A DNA stretch of 64,000 bases. Source: Vibrio sp. 99-8-1. Its GTDB lineage: Bacteria > Pseudomonadota > Gammaproteobacteria > Enterobacterales > Vibrionaceae. Location: NCBI RefSeq assembly GCF_013114595.1, contig NZ_VTXE01000023.1, forward strand, positions 21,032 to 85,031, given 5' to 3'. The notes under the pieces are model-generated. The model did not search any database. It saw only the letters and a program-made list of their open reading frames with translations, and was not told the origin of the DNA. A program made the translations under genes and the position numbers. This document shows, in pieces, positions 17,784 through 27,049 of this stretch; positions within the stretch are counted from its first letter, which is position 1, and every line of letters starts with the position of its first letter.

Positions 17784-18503
17784 ATGAGTAACATCAAAAA
17801 TAAGACCAAAGACTTTAAATTCAAGAAGTTCGACATTATTGGAGGCTTCTCCGGAATGCCTGTAAGCACGGATGGCGTGTTGTTGGGGGCATGGGTTGAT
17901 ATAAATCAAGGAGAGTCCATATTAGACATTGGAACAGGCACTGGCTTACTCGCGCTCATGTGCGCGCAACGATTTTCGCAAGCAATAATTTCCGCCGTTG
18001 AGATCGACAGTGACGCTTTTCAAGCAGCCAAAAACAATTTCTCTCGTTCAATTTGGTGCTCCCGGCTCTCACTTTATCAACAAGATATTCTTCTTTGGAG
18101 CAGCAAAAGAACCTTTGATTGTATTGTCTGCAACCCTCCCTATTTCAATTCAGGTGAGCAGTCTAAGTCTCAGCAACGAGCAAAAGCCCGTCATACAGAC
18201 ACCCTTACTCATCAGCAACTATTAATAAGATGCAAGGTTCTGCTCTCAAACAACGGAACAGCCAGCTTTATCCTTCCTACTGAAGAAGCAGAAAACATGA
18301 TTGCAATGGCAATATCTAGCGGCTGGCAGATAAAAAGAGTTTGTCGAGTACAAACAAGCCCAAATAAGCCAGTAACACGACTCTTATTTGAACTGAGTAA
18401 ACAGAAGTGCCAACGCATAGATTCCGAGTTAATTATTCAAAATTCAGGGGATTACAGCAGTGACTTTATCGCATTAACAAAAGAGTTCTATTTAAAGATG
18501 TAG
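17784..18503 (+). CDS. trmN6: tRNA1(Val) (adenine(37)-N6)-methyltransferase
   Basis: TrmN6 (YfiC) adds the N6-methyl group to A37 of tRNA-Val(cmo5UAC). The 239-aa protein is a single Rossmann methyltransferase domain. The SAM motif LDIGTGTGLLALM is near residue 50 and the N6-adenine catalytic motif NPPYF near residue 120. The family-typical start FKFKKFDIIGG is present. It lies next to srmB, as in E. coli, with a 66-base gap on the opposite side of brnQ. Confidence 0.93.
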   Translation: MSNIKNKTKDFKFKKFDIIGGFSGMPVSTDGVLLGAWVDINQGESILDIGTGTGLLALMCAQRFSQAIISAVEIDSDAFQAAKNNFSRSIWCSRLSLYQQDILLWSSKRTFDCIVCNPPYFNSGEQSKSQQRAKARHTDTLTHQQLLIRCKVLLSNNGTASFILPTEEAENMIAMAISSGWQIKRVCRVQTSPNKPVTRLLFELSKQKCQRIDSELIIQNSGDYSSDFIALTKEFYLKM

Positions 18504-18569
18504 AATTATCTTTTGATCAACTATAATGCGCGACCAAACTGTTAATTACCCGCTTGTGGAGATCCTATT

Positions 18570-19820
18570 GTGGTCAGAAAATTTTCCGAACTAGACCTAG
18601 ATCCAAACCTTTTAGCTGCAATAGAAGAGATGGGTTATGAACGCCCTACTCAAGTGCAGGCAGAGGCGATCCCTCAGGCTCTCGAAGGTAAAGATATTCT
18701 TGCCTCTGCGCCAACTGGCACAGGTAAAACCGCCGCTTTTGTCTTGCCGGCCTTGCAGTATTTACAAGACTTTCCACGTAGAAAAGCTGGCCCTGCTCGT
18801 GTATTAGTATTAACCCCAACGCGTGAACTCGCTATGCAAGTGGCTGACCAAGCTAGAGAGCTTGCGAAACACACCAACTTGAAGATCTTCACCATCACTG
18901 GTGGTGTTATGTATCAAGACCATGCGGATATTTTAGCGACAACTCAAGATATTGTGGTGGCAACACCTGGGCGTCTAATGGAATATATTGAAGCCGAGCG
19001 CTTTGATTGTCGAGCCATTGAATGGTTGGTGCTGGATGAAGCCGATCGTATGTTAGATATGGGCTTTGGTCCTGTCGTCGATCGTTTATCGGGTGAGTGT
19101 CGCTGGCGTAAGCAGACCATGCTCTACTCTGCCACATTGGAAGGGAGAGGGGTTGAAGGCTTTACCGCAGACCTACTTAACGAACCTGCCGAAATCACCG
19201 CAGAACCTTCTCGCCGCGAACGAAAAAAAATCACTCAGTGGTACCACAGAGCAGATACGCTGACTCATAAAGTTGAGCTGTTAAAACATATATTGACCGA
19301 AGAAGCAGAACGCTCCATCGTGTTTATTAAAACACGTGAACGTTTAGGAGAACTTCGCGATCAATTAGAAAGTGCACAAATTCCTTGTAGCTGGATTCAG
19401 GGAGAGATGCCTCAAGATCGTCGTAATAATGCTATTCGTCGTTTTAGAGATGGTGAAGTCAACGTATTGCTAGCAACGGATGTAGCAGCAAGAGGGATAG
19501 ACCTTCCTGACGTGAGTCACGTCATCAACTATGATATGCCTCGCACTGCCGACGTTTATCTGCACCGTATTGGCCGAACGGCTCGCGCTGGGAAAAAAGG
19601 TAATGCGGTTGCTCTAGTAGAAGCTCATGATCAAGCCATGCTAGAAAGAGTCGCTCGATACACCAAAGAAGAGATCAAAGAACGCTTTGTCAAAGGCATG
19701 CGACCAACACACAAAAAACCGAGTGTGACAAAGAAAAAGAAAAAAACCAAAGAGAGCGCGAAAAAGAAATCATCTACTAAGAAAACGTCGGTGAAGAAGA
19801 AAAGCAGCAAGAAAAAGTAG
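18570..19820 (+). CDS. srmB: ATP-dependent RNA helicase SrmB (DEAD-box)
   Basis: SrmB acts early in 50S ribosome assembly. All helicase motifs are present: the Q motif region (GYERPTQVQAEAIP), ASAPTGTGKTAA, PTRELA, DEADRM, SAT, ATDVAARGID and HRIGRTARAG. Sequence tracks E. coli SrmB closely, including the RWRKQTMLYSATLEG block. The start is GTG at 18570 with GGAG eight bases upstream. The C-terminal 40 residues are almost only lysine, serine and threonine, a basic RNA-binding tail that differs from the E. coli tail. A strong terminator follows. Confidence 0.95.
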   Translation: MVRKFSELDLDPNLLAAIEEMGYERPTQVQAEAIPQALEGKDILASAPTGTGKTAAFVLPALQYLQDFPRRKAGPARVLVLTPTRELAMQVADQARELAKHTNLKIFTITGGVMYQDHADILATTQDIVVATPGRLMEYIEAERFDCRAIEWLVLDEADRMLDMGFGPVVDRLSGECRWRKQTMLYSATLEGRGVEGFTADLLNEPAEITAEPSRRERKKITQWYHRADTLTHKVELLKHILTEEAERSIVFIKTRERLGELRDQLESAQIPCSWIQGEMPQDRRNNAIRRFRDGEVNVLLATDVAARGIDLPDVSHVINYDMPRTADVYLHRIGRTARAGKKGNAVALVEAHDQAMLERVARYTKEEIKERFVKGMRPTHKKPSVTKKKKKTKESAKKKSSTKKTSVKKKSSKKK

Positions 19821-19834
19821 CTCTGAACTAACCT

Positions 19835-19863
19835 AAAAAAACCGCTTAATAAGCGGTTTTTTT
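19835..19863 (+). terminator. Intrinsic terminator of srmB
   Basis: The core stem ACCGCTT / AAGCGGT, extended by A:T pairs (AAAAAA with TTTTTT), has a 3-base loop and ends in a run of seven T. It lies 15 bases after the srmB stop. Confidence 0.93.
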
Positions 19864-19957
19864 GTATCTAAATCAAACGAACTGCTACTTATGCAATTCA
19901 GCATCGATAGCAGCTCAGCGATAAGAATATGAGTAGAACTGAACCAGATTCCGGTCG

Positions 19958-20734
19958 CTATGACTGTTCGTCTCGTTTAAAGACCAACTCAGTCGCTGTA
20001 GATTCACTCTCAGCGAAGTAATAACCTGCCACTGTAAACTTCGTCAGCTCTTCGATGGAGTTAACTTGGTTATCAATGATATAGCGAGCCATCATCCCTC
20101 TCGCCTTTTTAGCAAAGAAGCTAATCACTTTATATTGACCATTTTTGCAATCTTTAAACACAGGAGTAACGATTGAGCCATCTAGTCTCTTTTTCTGTAC
20201 CGATTTAAAATACTCATTAGACGCTAGATTGACTAAAATATTGTCACCCTGATCTGCCATCGCTTGGTTGAGTTTATCCGTTATTACATCACCCCAAAAT
20301 TGATAGAGGTTACTTCCTCTTGGATTCGCTAGCTTACACCCCATTTCCAATCGATACGGTTGCATAAGGTCAAGTGGTCGTAATACGCCATACAAACCAG
20401 ATAACATTCTCAAATGAGATTGTGCATATTCGAAATCCGATTCCGTCATGGTCTCAGCGGCTAATCCAGTATATACATCCCCTTTAAAGGCCAATATAGC
20501 GGGACGAGCATTGTCCAAAGTAAACTCTTCATTCCACTGCTGGAAACGCGCCACATTCAAACCGGCTATTTTGTCGCTCACCTTCATTAGATTGGCGACA
20601 TCAGCAGGTGTCATTTTACGACACTCAGCAATCAACTCTTTTGAGTGTTCCGTTAACTCGGGTAAGGTGTGCCTCTTTGTCACCAAAGGTGACTCATAAT
20701 CTAAAGTTTTCGCGGGTGAAACAACGATAAGCAT
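19958..20734 (-). CDS. yaaA: Peroxide stress protein YaaA
   Basis: YaaA (DUF328/UPF0246) lowers free iron and protects DNA and protein during hydrogen peroxide stress in E. coli, where it is under OxyR. The 258-aa protein starts [16 protein letters not shown], the family hallmark, and holds the conserved [11 protein letters not shown] and [13 protein letters not shown] blocks. The longer frame from 20803 is rejected: it would run through the agcS terminator. The ATG at 20734 has AGGAAG six bases upstream. It is a single gene after agcS on the same strand. Confidence 0.94.
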   Translation of the reverse strand: MLIVVSPAKTLDYESPLVTKRHTLPELTEHSKELIAECRKMTPADVANLMKVSDKIAGLNVARFQQWNEEFTLDNARPAILAFKGDVYTGLAAETMTESDFEYAQSHLRMLSGLYGVLRPLDLMQPYRLEMGCKLANPRGSNLYQFWGDVITDKLNQAMADQGDNILVNLASNEYFKSVQKKRLDGSIVTPVFKDCKNGQYKVISFFAKKARGMMARYIIDNQVNSIEELTKFTVAGYYFAESESTATELVFKRDEQS

Positions 20735-20780
20735 GGTGAACTTCCTGACTGGTTTTGTAATTATGCTCCCTAGCATAGTA

Positions 20781-20812
20781 AAAAAGCCACGCTGAGTCAG
20801 CATGGCTTTTTC
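20781..20812 (-). terminator. Intrinsic terminator of the alanine/glycine symporter gene
   Basis: A 15-bp stem with one C-A mismatch (AAAAAGCCACGCTGA with TCAGCATGGCTTTTT) and a flanking T-run on the minus strand. It lies 32 bases after the agcS stop. Its presence inside the longest yaaA frame supports the short yaaA start. Confidence 0.88.
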
Positions 20813-20843
20813 TATTTATTTGATAGGGATTATCAATTACGCA

Positions 20844-22277
20844 TTAAGATTCTTTCTTGTTGCCATCCCAAATACCTTCTTCCAACTGTGATTTCAGCTC
20901 TGGAAACTCATTTGAATCAAAGGTTGGAACCTTACCCTCAGCCAACTGACGGTTATAATCTTTTGCCAGTTTTATCACTATGCCAGAGAGCAGAATAATC
21001 GCCACCAAGTTCACTATCGCCATCAATCCCATTGACACATCCGCCAGCGACCAGATAACAGGAAGTGAACCGATCGAACCAAACATGACCATTCCTAATA
21101 CAATCACACGGAAGATCTTTAGACCACCTTTGTGGTTATGCTCTAAGAAAATCAGGTTAGTTTCTGCATACGAGTAGTTAGCGATAATTGACGTAAATGC
21201 GAAGAAGAAAATCGCTACCGCTACAAAGATAGAGCCCCAATCACCCACTTGTGAACTTAATGCACGTTGCGTTAACTCGATACCTGTCACTTCACCGTGA
21301 GGAACGTACTCACCAGAAACAAGAATGATCGCAACCGTTGCCGTACAGATAACCATGGTATCCATAAACACCCCTAGCATCTGTACATAACCTTGAGAAG
21401 CTGGGTGAGGAGGATATGGTGTCGCTGATGCAGCGGCGTTAGGTGCCGAACCCATACCCGCTTCGTTTGAGAACAAACCACGTTTAATACCATTAATCAT
21501 TGCTTGAGCAATGGCATAACCTAGTCCACCTGCTGCAGCTTCTTGAAAACCAAATGCACTTTTGAAAATGAGAGCAAAAGCACCTGGCACTTTATCAAGG
21601 TTCATCGCTACAACAAACAGTGCTAATGCCAAGTAGAATAGCGCCATAACAGGAACGATAAGCTCTGCTGTTTTTGCAATGGTTCTAATTCCACCAAATA
21701 TAACAACCGCTGAGATCGCTACGATGCCGATACCAACATAAAGCGGTTCCCAACCAAATGCCGTTTTCATTGCACCCGCGATGGAGTTTGCTTGCACAGC
21801 ATTAAAGACCAGACCGAATGCAATAATTAGGAAGATCGAGAACAGCACTCCCATCCAACGCATTCCAAGCCCTTTCTCCATATAATATGCAGGGCCACCA
21901 CGATAATTTCCATCATCATCTTTGGTTTTATATAACTGAGCTAAGGTACTCTCCGCAAAAGACGTTGCCATACCCAACATAGCAATGAGCCACATCCAGA
22001 ATATTGCACCGGGTCCACCAGCTGTTAATGCAACAGCAACACCCGCCATATTTCCGGTACCAACACGGGCAGCCAAGCTAGTACAAAGAGCTTGAAAAGA
22101 TGAGATACCTGACTTATCCGCTTTACGACTATTTTTAAGAACGCTAAACATGTGGCCAAAGTGGCGAATTTGGATAAAACCCAAACGGATAGTGAAGTAA
22201 ATCCCTACTCCAACTAAAAGGTATACAAGAATAGATCCCCACAGGAGATCGTTCATTAAGTTAATTATGTCTGTCAT
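20844..22277 (-). CDS. Alanine/glycine:cation symporter family protein
   Basis: This is a 477-aa inner-membrane carrier of the AGCS family (AlsT/DagA type) that imports alanine or glycine with sodium. Family motifs are seen: ARVGTGNMAGVAVAL near residue 70, GLFSNEAGMGSAPNAAA near residue 270, and about 10-11 hydrophobic segments. AGAGG-type ribosome binding sequence precedes the ATG. Glycine riboswitches control relatives in some vibrios; none of its conserved elements was found in the long upstream region. Substrate preference cannot be read from the sequence. Confidence 0.9.
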   Translation of the reverse strand: MTDIINLMNDLLWGSILVYLLVGVGIYFTIRLGFIQIRHFGHMFSVLKNSRKADKSGISSFQALCTSLAARVGTGNMAGVAVALTAGGPGAIFWMWLIAMLGMATSFAESTLAQLYKTKDDDGNYRGGPAYYMEKGLGMRWMGVLFSIFLIIAFGLVFNAVQANSIAGAMKTAFGWEPLYVGIGIVAISAVVIFGGIRTIAKTAELIVPVMALFYLALALFVVAMNLDKVPGAFALIFKSAFGFQEAAAGGLGYAIAQAMINGIKRGLFSNEAGMGSAPNAAASATPYPPHPASQGYVQMLGVFMDTMVICTATVAIILVSGEYVPHGEVTGIELTQRALSSQVGDWGSIFVAVAIFFFAFTSIIANYSYAETNLIFLEHNHKGGLKIFRVIVLGMVMFGSIGSLPVIWSLADVSMGLMAIVNLVAIILLSGIVIKLAKDYNRQLAEGKVPTFDSNEFPELKSQLEEGIWDGNKKES

Positions 22278-23020
22278 ATGAGCCTCTTGTTAAATTAAGC
22301 GACAATCGTCTATCGCTTATAAGAATTAAGCCACATTGGTTGGTATTATTTAAGGAAACCCGTTTATCTTGATGTGACTTAATGGATTGCAACGATCAAT
22401 CACCAAGTGAAGAAAAAACTAGTTGCATATCTTTATATCTGTTGACCGCAGGATAATGCAGCTCATGAGCAGAAAAATCAATACCAAACAAGTTGCTTAG
22501 CAAAGTGTTTTTTACTTCATTAACACAATAATTTAACAATATACCCCACATTATTTTCTAAAAATTTCTACAACTATTCATTAACGAACCGCAGCGGTTT
22601 AAAGTAAAAAGCACCAACGATTAACCCTAGCTCAATTTGCAATAAGCTCCTTTTGTTAAAGGAGTATTGAGGTAAACCACAAAAATCTGAGCAAGCGCAT
22701 TATCACCCCTCTCAAAAACAGTAAACGGTTAACACCACCAATACCCAATAAATCCACTTGTACAGGTTATTAACAACTCAATCACGGCAATAAAAAACTA
22801 CGCCGCCTTTTCAACTGCGCACTATTTGAGCGATTTATCTTAATAAACTGTGAATTCCGATAAATTTTCTAATAAAAACTTCATCGAAGAGAAACATTTG
22901 CGAAACACATCATAGTTATTCTTACCTCCCTTATGGTACTTAATTGATTACAGTCAGACGAATCTTGATAGGAGTTTTGTACGGCTGTCAGCAAATAAAA
23001 AACAATAAAGAGAGGTCAAC
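22278..23020. other. 743-bp intergenic region without a recognised gene
   Basis: The region separates the divergent symporter and DUF3545 genes. It is AT-rich. It contains a hairpin CTCCTTT-tgtt-AAAGGAG (22647-22664) without a T-run, a short dyad AACCGC-a-GCGGTT (about 22588-22600), and a 14-codon frame at 22457 behind an AGGATA that I do not credit. No tRNA, riboswitch, Fur, FNR or sigma-54 site was recognised. A small RNA gene is possible but not shown. Confidence 0.6.
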
Positions 23021-23209
23021 ATGGAAGGCTTTCTACTAGATAACATCATGATGGAGATAGGAAATCACCAAACTCGTTCAAGCCGAGCAAAACCGGCAAA
23101 GCGAAAGTGGCGTGAAATAGAAGCAATAAAAGACCGTCAACGATTACAAAAAGAGCTGATGGATATGGATGTCTGCAACGACTACAGTTTAGACGATATA
23201 GACTTATAA
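23021..23209 (+). CDS. DUF3545 family small protein
   Basis: This 62-aa, highly charged protein has a basic patch (RAKPAKRKWREIEAIKDRQ) and an acidic end (DYSLDDIDL). The KWREIEAIKD..RL.KEL core is how I recognise the DUF3545 family, known from vibrios and relatives, of unknown function. An AGAGAGG lies five bases before the ATG, and a strong terminator follows by 12 bases, so this is a complete small transcription unit. Confidence 0.8.
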   Translation: MEGFLLDNIMMEIGNHQTRSSRAKPAKRKWREIEAIKDRQRLQKELMDMDVCNDYSLDDIDL

Positions 23210-23220
23210 CAGATATATAA

Positions 23221-23247
23221 AAACAGGCACCTTGAGGTGCCTGTTTT
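23221..23247. terminator. Bidirectional terminator
   Basis: A 12-bp stem AAACAGGCACCT / AGGTGCCTGTTT with a very short loop, followed by TTTT on the plus strand and by TTTTT on the minus strand. It can end both the DUF3545 gene and the convergent hemerythrin-like gene. Confidence 0.9.
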
Positions 23248-23307
23248 GTCATTTATCGTCTTAAAACAGTCGCCGAATACTATCTGACAGTCAAACGAAC
23301 GGTCTAA

Positions 23308-23859
23308 CTATATTACCTCAGCTTCCGTTTGACGTACTCTTTGCGCCAACTGTTTATATTGATCAGCGATGGTCTCTCCGAATACAGGATCATCTTCACT
23401 GTGATCCCATAGCTTCTCTACTTGCTGCCAATCTTCCGTGGTAAATGTTTGCTTAATCAACGGCAATATCTCTTTCTCTTCGAGATCCAAATGTTCGCGC
23501 TGAGCCACAATAAACGACTGTAACTTCTCAGCGAAAATCTCTAATGGAACAACAGCATCTTGAAGAATCATCTCTACAGTCAGTAAAAACTCGCTGGTAT
23601 CCTGAGACAGCTTAATATGTTCCGCTTCCAAGTTCTTTATTTGGTTACTTGCTGGATAATGCTCTACAAAGTATCGATATAGGATGTCTTCTTTTGGGTG
23701 GTGAACTTTCTCTGAATGCGAAGATAAATACTCAACTATCTCTTTGATTAGTGTGAAGTTTACAGCTTCTTCAGCATTGATACTGTGACACTTTTTTTTC
23801 AAGATCGCTAAAAGACGTACCATATAACCATGCTCACGATGGATCTGCTCTAACATCAT
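23308..23859 (-). CDS. Hemerythrin HHE domain-containing protein
   Basis: This is a 183-aa soluble protein with a four-helix hemerythrin-like domain. Likely di-iron ligands are His8 and His11 region (IHREH), H..HHPKED (about 55), E.EH (about 80) and H.DLEEKEILP (about 123). Relatives bind non-haem iron and oxygen or nitric oxide, or serve in iron-sulphur repair; the exact role here is unknown. A GTG at 23862 and ATGs at 23859 and 23856 compete; ATG 23859 sits six bases after AGGAG. It is monocistronic. Confidence 0.85.
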   Translation of the reverse strand: MMLEQIHREHGYMVRLLAILKKKCHSINAEEAVNFTLIKEIVEYLSSHSEKVHHPKEDILYRYFVEHYPASNQIKNLEAEHIKLSQDTSEFLLTVEMILQDAVVPLEIFAEKLQSFIVAQREHLDLEEKEILPLIKQTFTTEDWQQVEKLWDHSEDDPVFGETIADQYKQLAQRVRQTEAEVI

Positions 23860-24082
23860 CACTTACTCCTTATTTCCCTATAATTAAACTCTTCAGCTCT
23901 CCCAACGAATTGTTGAGGACGTATTAATTCTCTTAACTGTTATGTCAGATAAAATGATGAACGATAAAGCAAGGAAATATGGAGGTGCCCTCCAAGTGAT
24001 CAATAACAACCGAAACTAACAAGAGCTTGCGCAATCGAACCCACTTTAACCATGCTTCACTCATGGTTAATTCGACTTAGTA

Positions 24083-24160
24083 GTATATCCAAATACCATC
24101 AAGCCGCTTATTTAGCGAGAATTTATTGGCTTCTATCGAGGCACCGATTTGAAGCCACTT
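24083..24160. repeat. Degenerate copy of the dispersed repeat also found at 63806
   Basis: The 18 bases AGCGAGAATTTATTGGCT (24114-24131) occur exactly at 63838-63855, and similarity continues on both sides (ATCAAG upstream, AGGCACYGATTTGAAG downstream) over about 75 bases at roughly 70 percent identity. This copy lacks the right-hand inverted repeat. The surrounding 363-base gap between the hemerythrin-like gene and ung otherwise holds only a 9-bp hairpin TTAACCATG / CATGGTTAA at 24046-24070. Confidence 0.7.
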
Positions 24161-24222
24161 TGCTATAACTGTAGTGCATAAAAAGCGGAATAACCACATA
24201 TTGACTACGGTTAAATGATCAG

Positions 24223-24900
24223 CTAATCAAGAGAAGGTTGCCAATTAATGCTATTGGAACCCTGTTTGGTTAAGATGCGATTGGTTTCGGAGAAGTGACC
24301 ACAACCTAAAAAACCTCGATGAGCAGATAATGGCGAAGGATGAGGAGCCGTTAACAGGTGATGGCGAGTTTGATCTATTGCTTTACCTTTTTTTTGTGCG
24401 TGTGCCCCCCAAAGTAGAAAGACCACACCAGAACAGCGTTGATTAACTACGTCAATGACACGATCTGTAAACGTTTCCCAGCCTGTTTTTGCATGAGAGT
24501 GCGCCATACCCTGCTCTACCGTTAACACGGTATTCAGTAGCAGGACCCCTTGATCCGCCCAACTTTTTAAATAGCCATGATCAGGGATTTGAAAGCCATC
24601 AATATCACTGGCGAGTTCTTTGTAGATATTGACAAGAGACGGTGGAACCTTCACTTCAGGAAGAACAGAGAAACAGAGACCATGAGCTTGCTTCGGTCCA
24701 TGATAAGGATCTTGGCCAATAATGACGACTCTGACATTGGCTAACTCTGTGAATCGAAAAGCATTAAACACATCTTGCTCTGGAGGATAGATGATTTTCC
24801 CCTGCTCTCGCTCATTCTCAACATAGCTCAGTGTTTGTTGAAAATAATCTTGCTGCTTCTCATGCTCAATCACATCATGCCAAGTAACTTGCTCTACCAT
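24223..24900 (-). CDS. ung: Uracil-DNA glycosylase (family 1)
   Basis: Ung removes uracil from DNA in base excision repair. The water-activating motif GQDPYHGP (about residue 65) and the DNA-intercalating loop [10 protein letters not shown] (about 185) are intact, as is the LLNTVLTV block. Length is 225 aa. The frame opens at 24930, but the ATG at 24900 ([11 protein letters not shown]) has AGGAG seven bases upstream and aligns with other Vibrio Ung starts. Another repair gene, nfo, lies upstream on the same strand, separated by 358 bases. Confidence 0.96.
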   Translation of the reverse strand: MVEQVTWHDVIEHEKQQDYFQQTLSYVENEREQGKIIYPPEQDVFNAFRFTELANVRVVIIGQDPYHGPKQAHGLCFSVLPEVKVPPSLVNIYKELASDIDGFQIPDHGYLKSWADQGVLLLNTVLTVEQGMAHSHAKTGWETFTDRVIDVVNQRCSGVVFLLWGAHAQKKGKAIDQTRHHLLTAPHPSPLSAHRGFLGCGHFSETNRILTKQGSNSINWQPSLD

Positions 24901-25152
24901 ACTCAATCTCCTGTATACGACGGTGAGCATTGTATACTTAAAACAGGCTAATGCAGACTATTGATAACTAAATCTGTTATTTCATTGGCGACAACAAAAA
25001 TGCTGCGCCAATGTGTTACTCAACAAGCATAAGGTCAAATATGACACTACTTTGTTCTCTGAGGCGTCCGAAAATGTCCTCTACCCTGAATATGGCGATT
25101 AGGGACCGGGCGGGGATTTATTAAAGTGGTGGTATATAGTGATTTACTACTC

Positions 25153-25219
25153 ATATTGGCATCCTCTTTTCATTAGTGAACAGCTCACAATGTGATGTAT
25201 GAAAGAAAGATGCCAATAT
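25153..25219. repeat. Long imperfect inverted repeat between nfo and ung
   Basis: Two 21-base arms (25153-25173 and 25199-25219, core ATATTGGCATC) pair with three mismatches around a 25-base loop that itself contains GTGA-acagc-TCAC. No T-run follows on either strand, so it is not a classical terminator. It is the only notable structure in the 358-base gap 24901-25258. Confidence 0.8.
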
Positions 25220-25258
25220 TGTTGTTCTGAGTAATTAATCTAGAATAACTCGTTCAAT

Positions 25259-26116
25259 TCAGGTGTTTTTTAATTCTAAATGACGTAGTGCTTGAATTTC
25301 ATCAGGCCAGATTTCTGGTTCTATTGTCTCTAAAATCAATGGGATAGAGTTAAATCTAGCGTCTTTCGCAATATATTCGAAACAGTCCCAACCTATTTCC
25401 CCTTTACCTAACGAATGGTGACGGTCCACCCTACTGGCAAATTTTACTTTAGAATCATTAAGATGCATTGCACGAAGATAGTGCATACCAACAACCCTAT
25501 CAAACTCTGCAAACGTCTCTTCACACGCTTGTTTGCTTCTGAGATCATACCCTGCGGTAAATGTGTGGCAAGTATCGAGGCAAACACCTACCCTCGTTTT
25601 ATCTTCAACTTGGTGGATGATTTCCGCCAAATGTTCAAATCTCCAACCTAAATTTGTACCTTGTCCTGCGGTATTTTCAATAACAGCAACAACATTATCC
25701 ACCGATTTATGGGCAATATTGATGGACTCAGCAATCGTAGCGAGACACTCTTCCTCGGACACCTTTTTTAGATGGCTACCCGGATGAAAATTCAGCAAAG
25801 TTAAACCGAGTTGATTACAGCGTTCCATTTCATCAATAAATGCAGCTCGAGATTTCTCTAATTTTTCAGCTTCAGGTGCTCCCAAATTTATTAAATAGGA
25901 ATCGTGCGGCAATATCTGCTCGGCAGAAAATCCATACTGGGCACAGTTTTCCTTAAATGCCTTGATGCTCTCTTCCGTTAATGGCTTAGCCACCCACTGC
26001 CTTTGATTTTTGGTGAATAATGCAAAGGCATTCGCTCCAATCTCTTTTGCACGAATAGGAGCATTCTCTACTCCACCAGCGGCAGACACATGGGCTCCAA
26101 TATATTTTTGACTCAC
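25259..26116 (-). CDS. nfo: Deoxyribonuclease IV (endonuclease IV)
   Basis: Nfo cleaves DNA at abasic sites and 3' blocked ends, and follows Ung in base excision repair. The 285-aa TIM-barrel protein shows the zinc-ligand motifs [51 protein letters not shown] and LILETIEP. A start at [15 protein letters not shown] agrees with the family. It may be transcribed with ung, although a long hairpin lies between them. Confidence 0.96.
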   Translation of the reverse strand: MSQKYIGAHVSAAGGVENAPIRAKEIGANAFALFTKNQRQWVAKPLTEESIKAFKENCAQYGFSAEQILPHDSYLINLGAPEAEKLEKSRAAFIDEMERCNQLGLTLLNFHPGSHLKKVSEEECLATIAESINIAHKSVDNVVAVIENTAGQGTNLGWRFEHLAEIIHQVEDKTRVGVCLDTCHTFTAGYDLRSKQACEETFAEFDRVVGMHYLRAMHLNDSKVKFASRVDRHHSLGKGEIGWDCFEYIAKDARFNSIPLILETIEPEIWPDEIQALRHLELKNT

Positions 26117-26367
26117 GATGACTTTATCCTTTCTTATATACCCAAGAGATCTCTAAACGCCAAACTCATAAAGAAACAAGCGCGTTAAAGTTAATGGGAG
26201 ATGTTTGCAACATTTGTCTCTTTTATTAGCAATTTTTTCAGTAAATATCCAAATAAAACTTGTTAATAAAACATTGCCAAATTGTTGTAAAATTACTACA
26301 AAACCAGCTTGGTAAAATTTATTTTAATCTCTCAAATTTAATTGAATTCATTGAATTGAAAGACTTT

Positions 26368-26381
26368 TTGATTCAAATCAA
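26368..26381. promoter_or_regulatory. FNR box, upstream site of grcA
   Basis: TTGAT-TCAA-ATCAA is a perfect match to the FNR consensus TTGAT-N4-ATCAA. Its centre (26374.5) is exactly 53 bases upstream of the centre of the second box, the same spacing as the -93.5 and -40.5 sites of E. coli yfiD/grcA. Confidence 0.85.
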
Positions 26382-26420
26382 CGAAAACACCTTAAAATAA
26401 ACAAGGTTTTTAGTTGTATT

Positions 26421-26434
26421 TTGACCTAAATCAA
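26421..26434. promoter_or_regulatory. FNR box, promoter-proximal site of grcA
   Basis: TTGAC-CTAA-ATCAA matches the FNR consensus at 9 of 10 positions. If it acts at -40.5 as in E. coli, transcription starts near 26468, about 50 bases before the grcA ATG. A good -10 hexamer is not obvious at the expected place. Confidence 0.8.
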
Positions 26435-26517
26435 TATTATTATAGCTTACATAGCGTTACGCAACATGCTCAACAATTTAATAAATTACATCACTTTATG
26501 TGAATGAGGAGAAAGTA

Positions 26518-26895
26518 ATGATCCAAGGTATTCAAATTACAAAAGCAGCGAACGACAATCTACTTAACTCTATCTGGCTTCTTGATAGCGAAAAAAGTGA
26601 AGCACGCTGTGTTGCTGCAGTTTCAGGTTTCGAAGCAGATCAAGTTATCTCAACATCTGAACTTGGCGAATTCGAAAGCCGTGAAGTGGCAATTGAAACA
26701 GCACCTCGCGTTGAAGGTGGCCAACACCTGAATGTTAACGTATTAAAACGTGAAACATTGGAAGATGCCGTCGCTAACCCAGAAAAATACCCACAGTTAA
26801 CGATTCGTGTATCTGGCTATGCTGTGCGCTTTAACTCGCTCACTACAGAGCAGCAACGTGACGTTATCGCTCGTACATTTACTGAGTCACTATAA
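26518..26895 (+). CDS. grcA: Autonomous glycyl radical cofactor GrcA
   Basis: GrcA (YfiD) replaces the damaged C-terminal glycyl-radical part of pyruvate formate-lyase after oxygen exposure. The C-terminal half is nearly identical to E. coli GrcA and holds the radical glycine in [12 protein letters not shown]. The ATG at 26518 ([12 protein letters not shown]) follows GAGGAG and matches E. coli; the frame from 26500 is not used. Length is 125 aa. Two FNR boxes upstream point to induction without oxygen. The partner pflB is not in the window. Confidence 0.97.
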   Translation: MIQGIQITKAANDNLLNSIWLLDSEKSEARCVAAVSGFEADQVISTSELGEFESREVAIETAPRVEGGQHLNVNVLKRETLEDAVANPEKYPQLTIRVSGYAVRFNSLTTEQQRDVIARTFTESL

Positions 26896-26922
26896 GCTCA
26901 TAAACTGTACTCTTTATTGAAT

Positions 26923-26946
26923 AAAGGCGCATCTTGCGCCTTTTTT
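26923..26946 (+). terminator. Intrinsic terminator of grcA
   Basis: An 8-bp stem AAAGGCGC / GCGCCTTT, closed by one more A-T pair over a tiny loop, runs into six T. It lies 27 bases past the grcA stop. Confidence 0.92.
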
Positions 26947-26998
26947 GATCCCTAATTAAGCGATCCTCTACTTAGGTTACAGACTATCTAACCAGACA

Positions 26999-27037
26999 AA
27001 AAAGAGCCCGCAACTAACTTAGTTACGGGCTCTTTTT
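26999..27037. terminator. Terminator of the thr operon (bidirectional shape)
   Basis: A 19-bp stem with one mismatch (AAAAAGAGCCCG..AACTAA with TTAGTT..CGGGCTCTTTTT) carries T-runs on both strands. It lies 12 bases beyond the thrC stop. Confidence 0.92.
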
Positions 27038-27049
27038 ATCACTAACAAG

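Noticed and set aside
20735..20803. N-terminal extension of YaaA
   Set aside because: It would translate through the agcS terminator hairpin, and the family start [16 protein letters not shown] has its own ribosome binding site.
22457..22501. 14-codon frame behind AGGATA in the long gap, as a possible leader peptide
   Set aside because: No regulatory hairpin follows it in the right place and the codons show no amino-acid bias.
22278..23020. Glycine riboswitch upstream of the alanine/glycine symporter
   Set aside because: The conserved glycine aptamer core sequences were not found on either strand, although such switches precede related genes in some vibrios.
26130..26160. TATACCCAAGAGATC as a third copy of the dispersed repeat
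   Set aside because: Only about ten bases resemble the start of the element at 63806, and the diagnostic GCGAGAATTTATTGGCT is missing.
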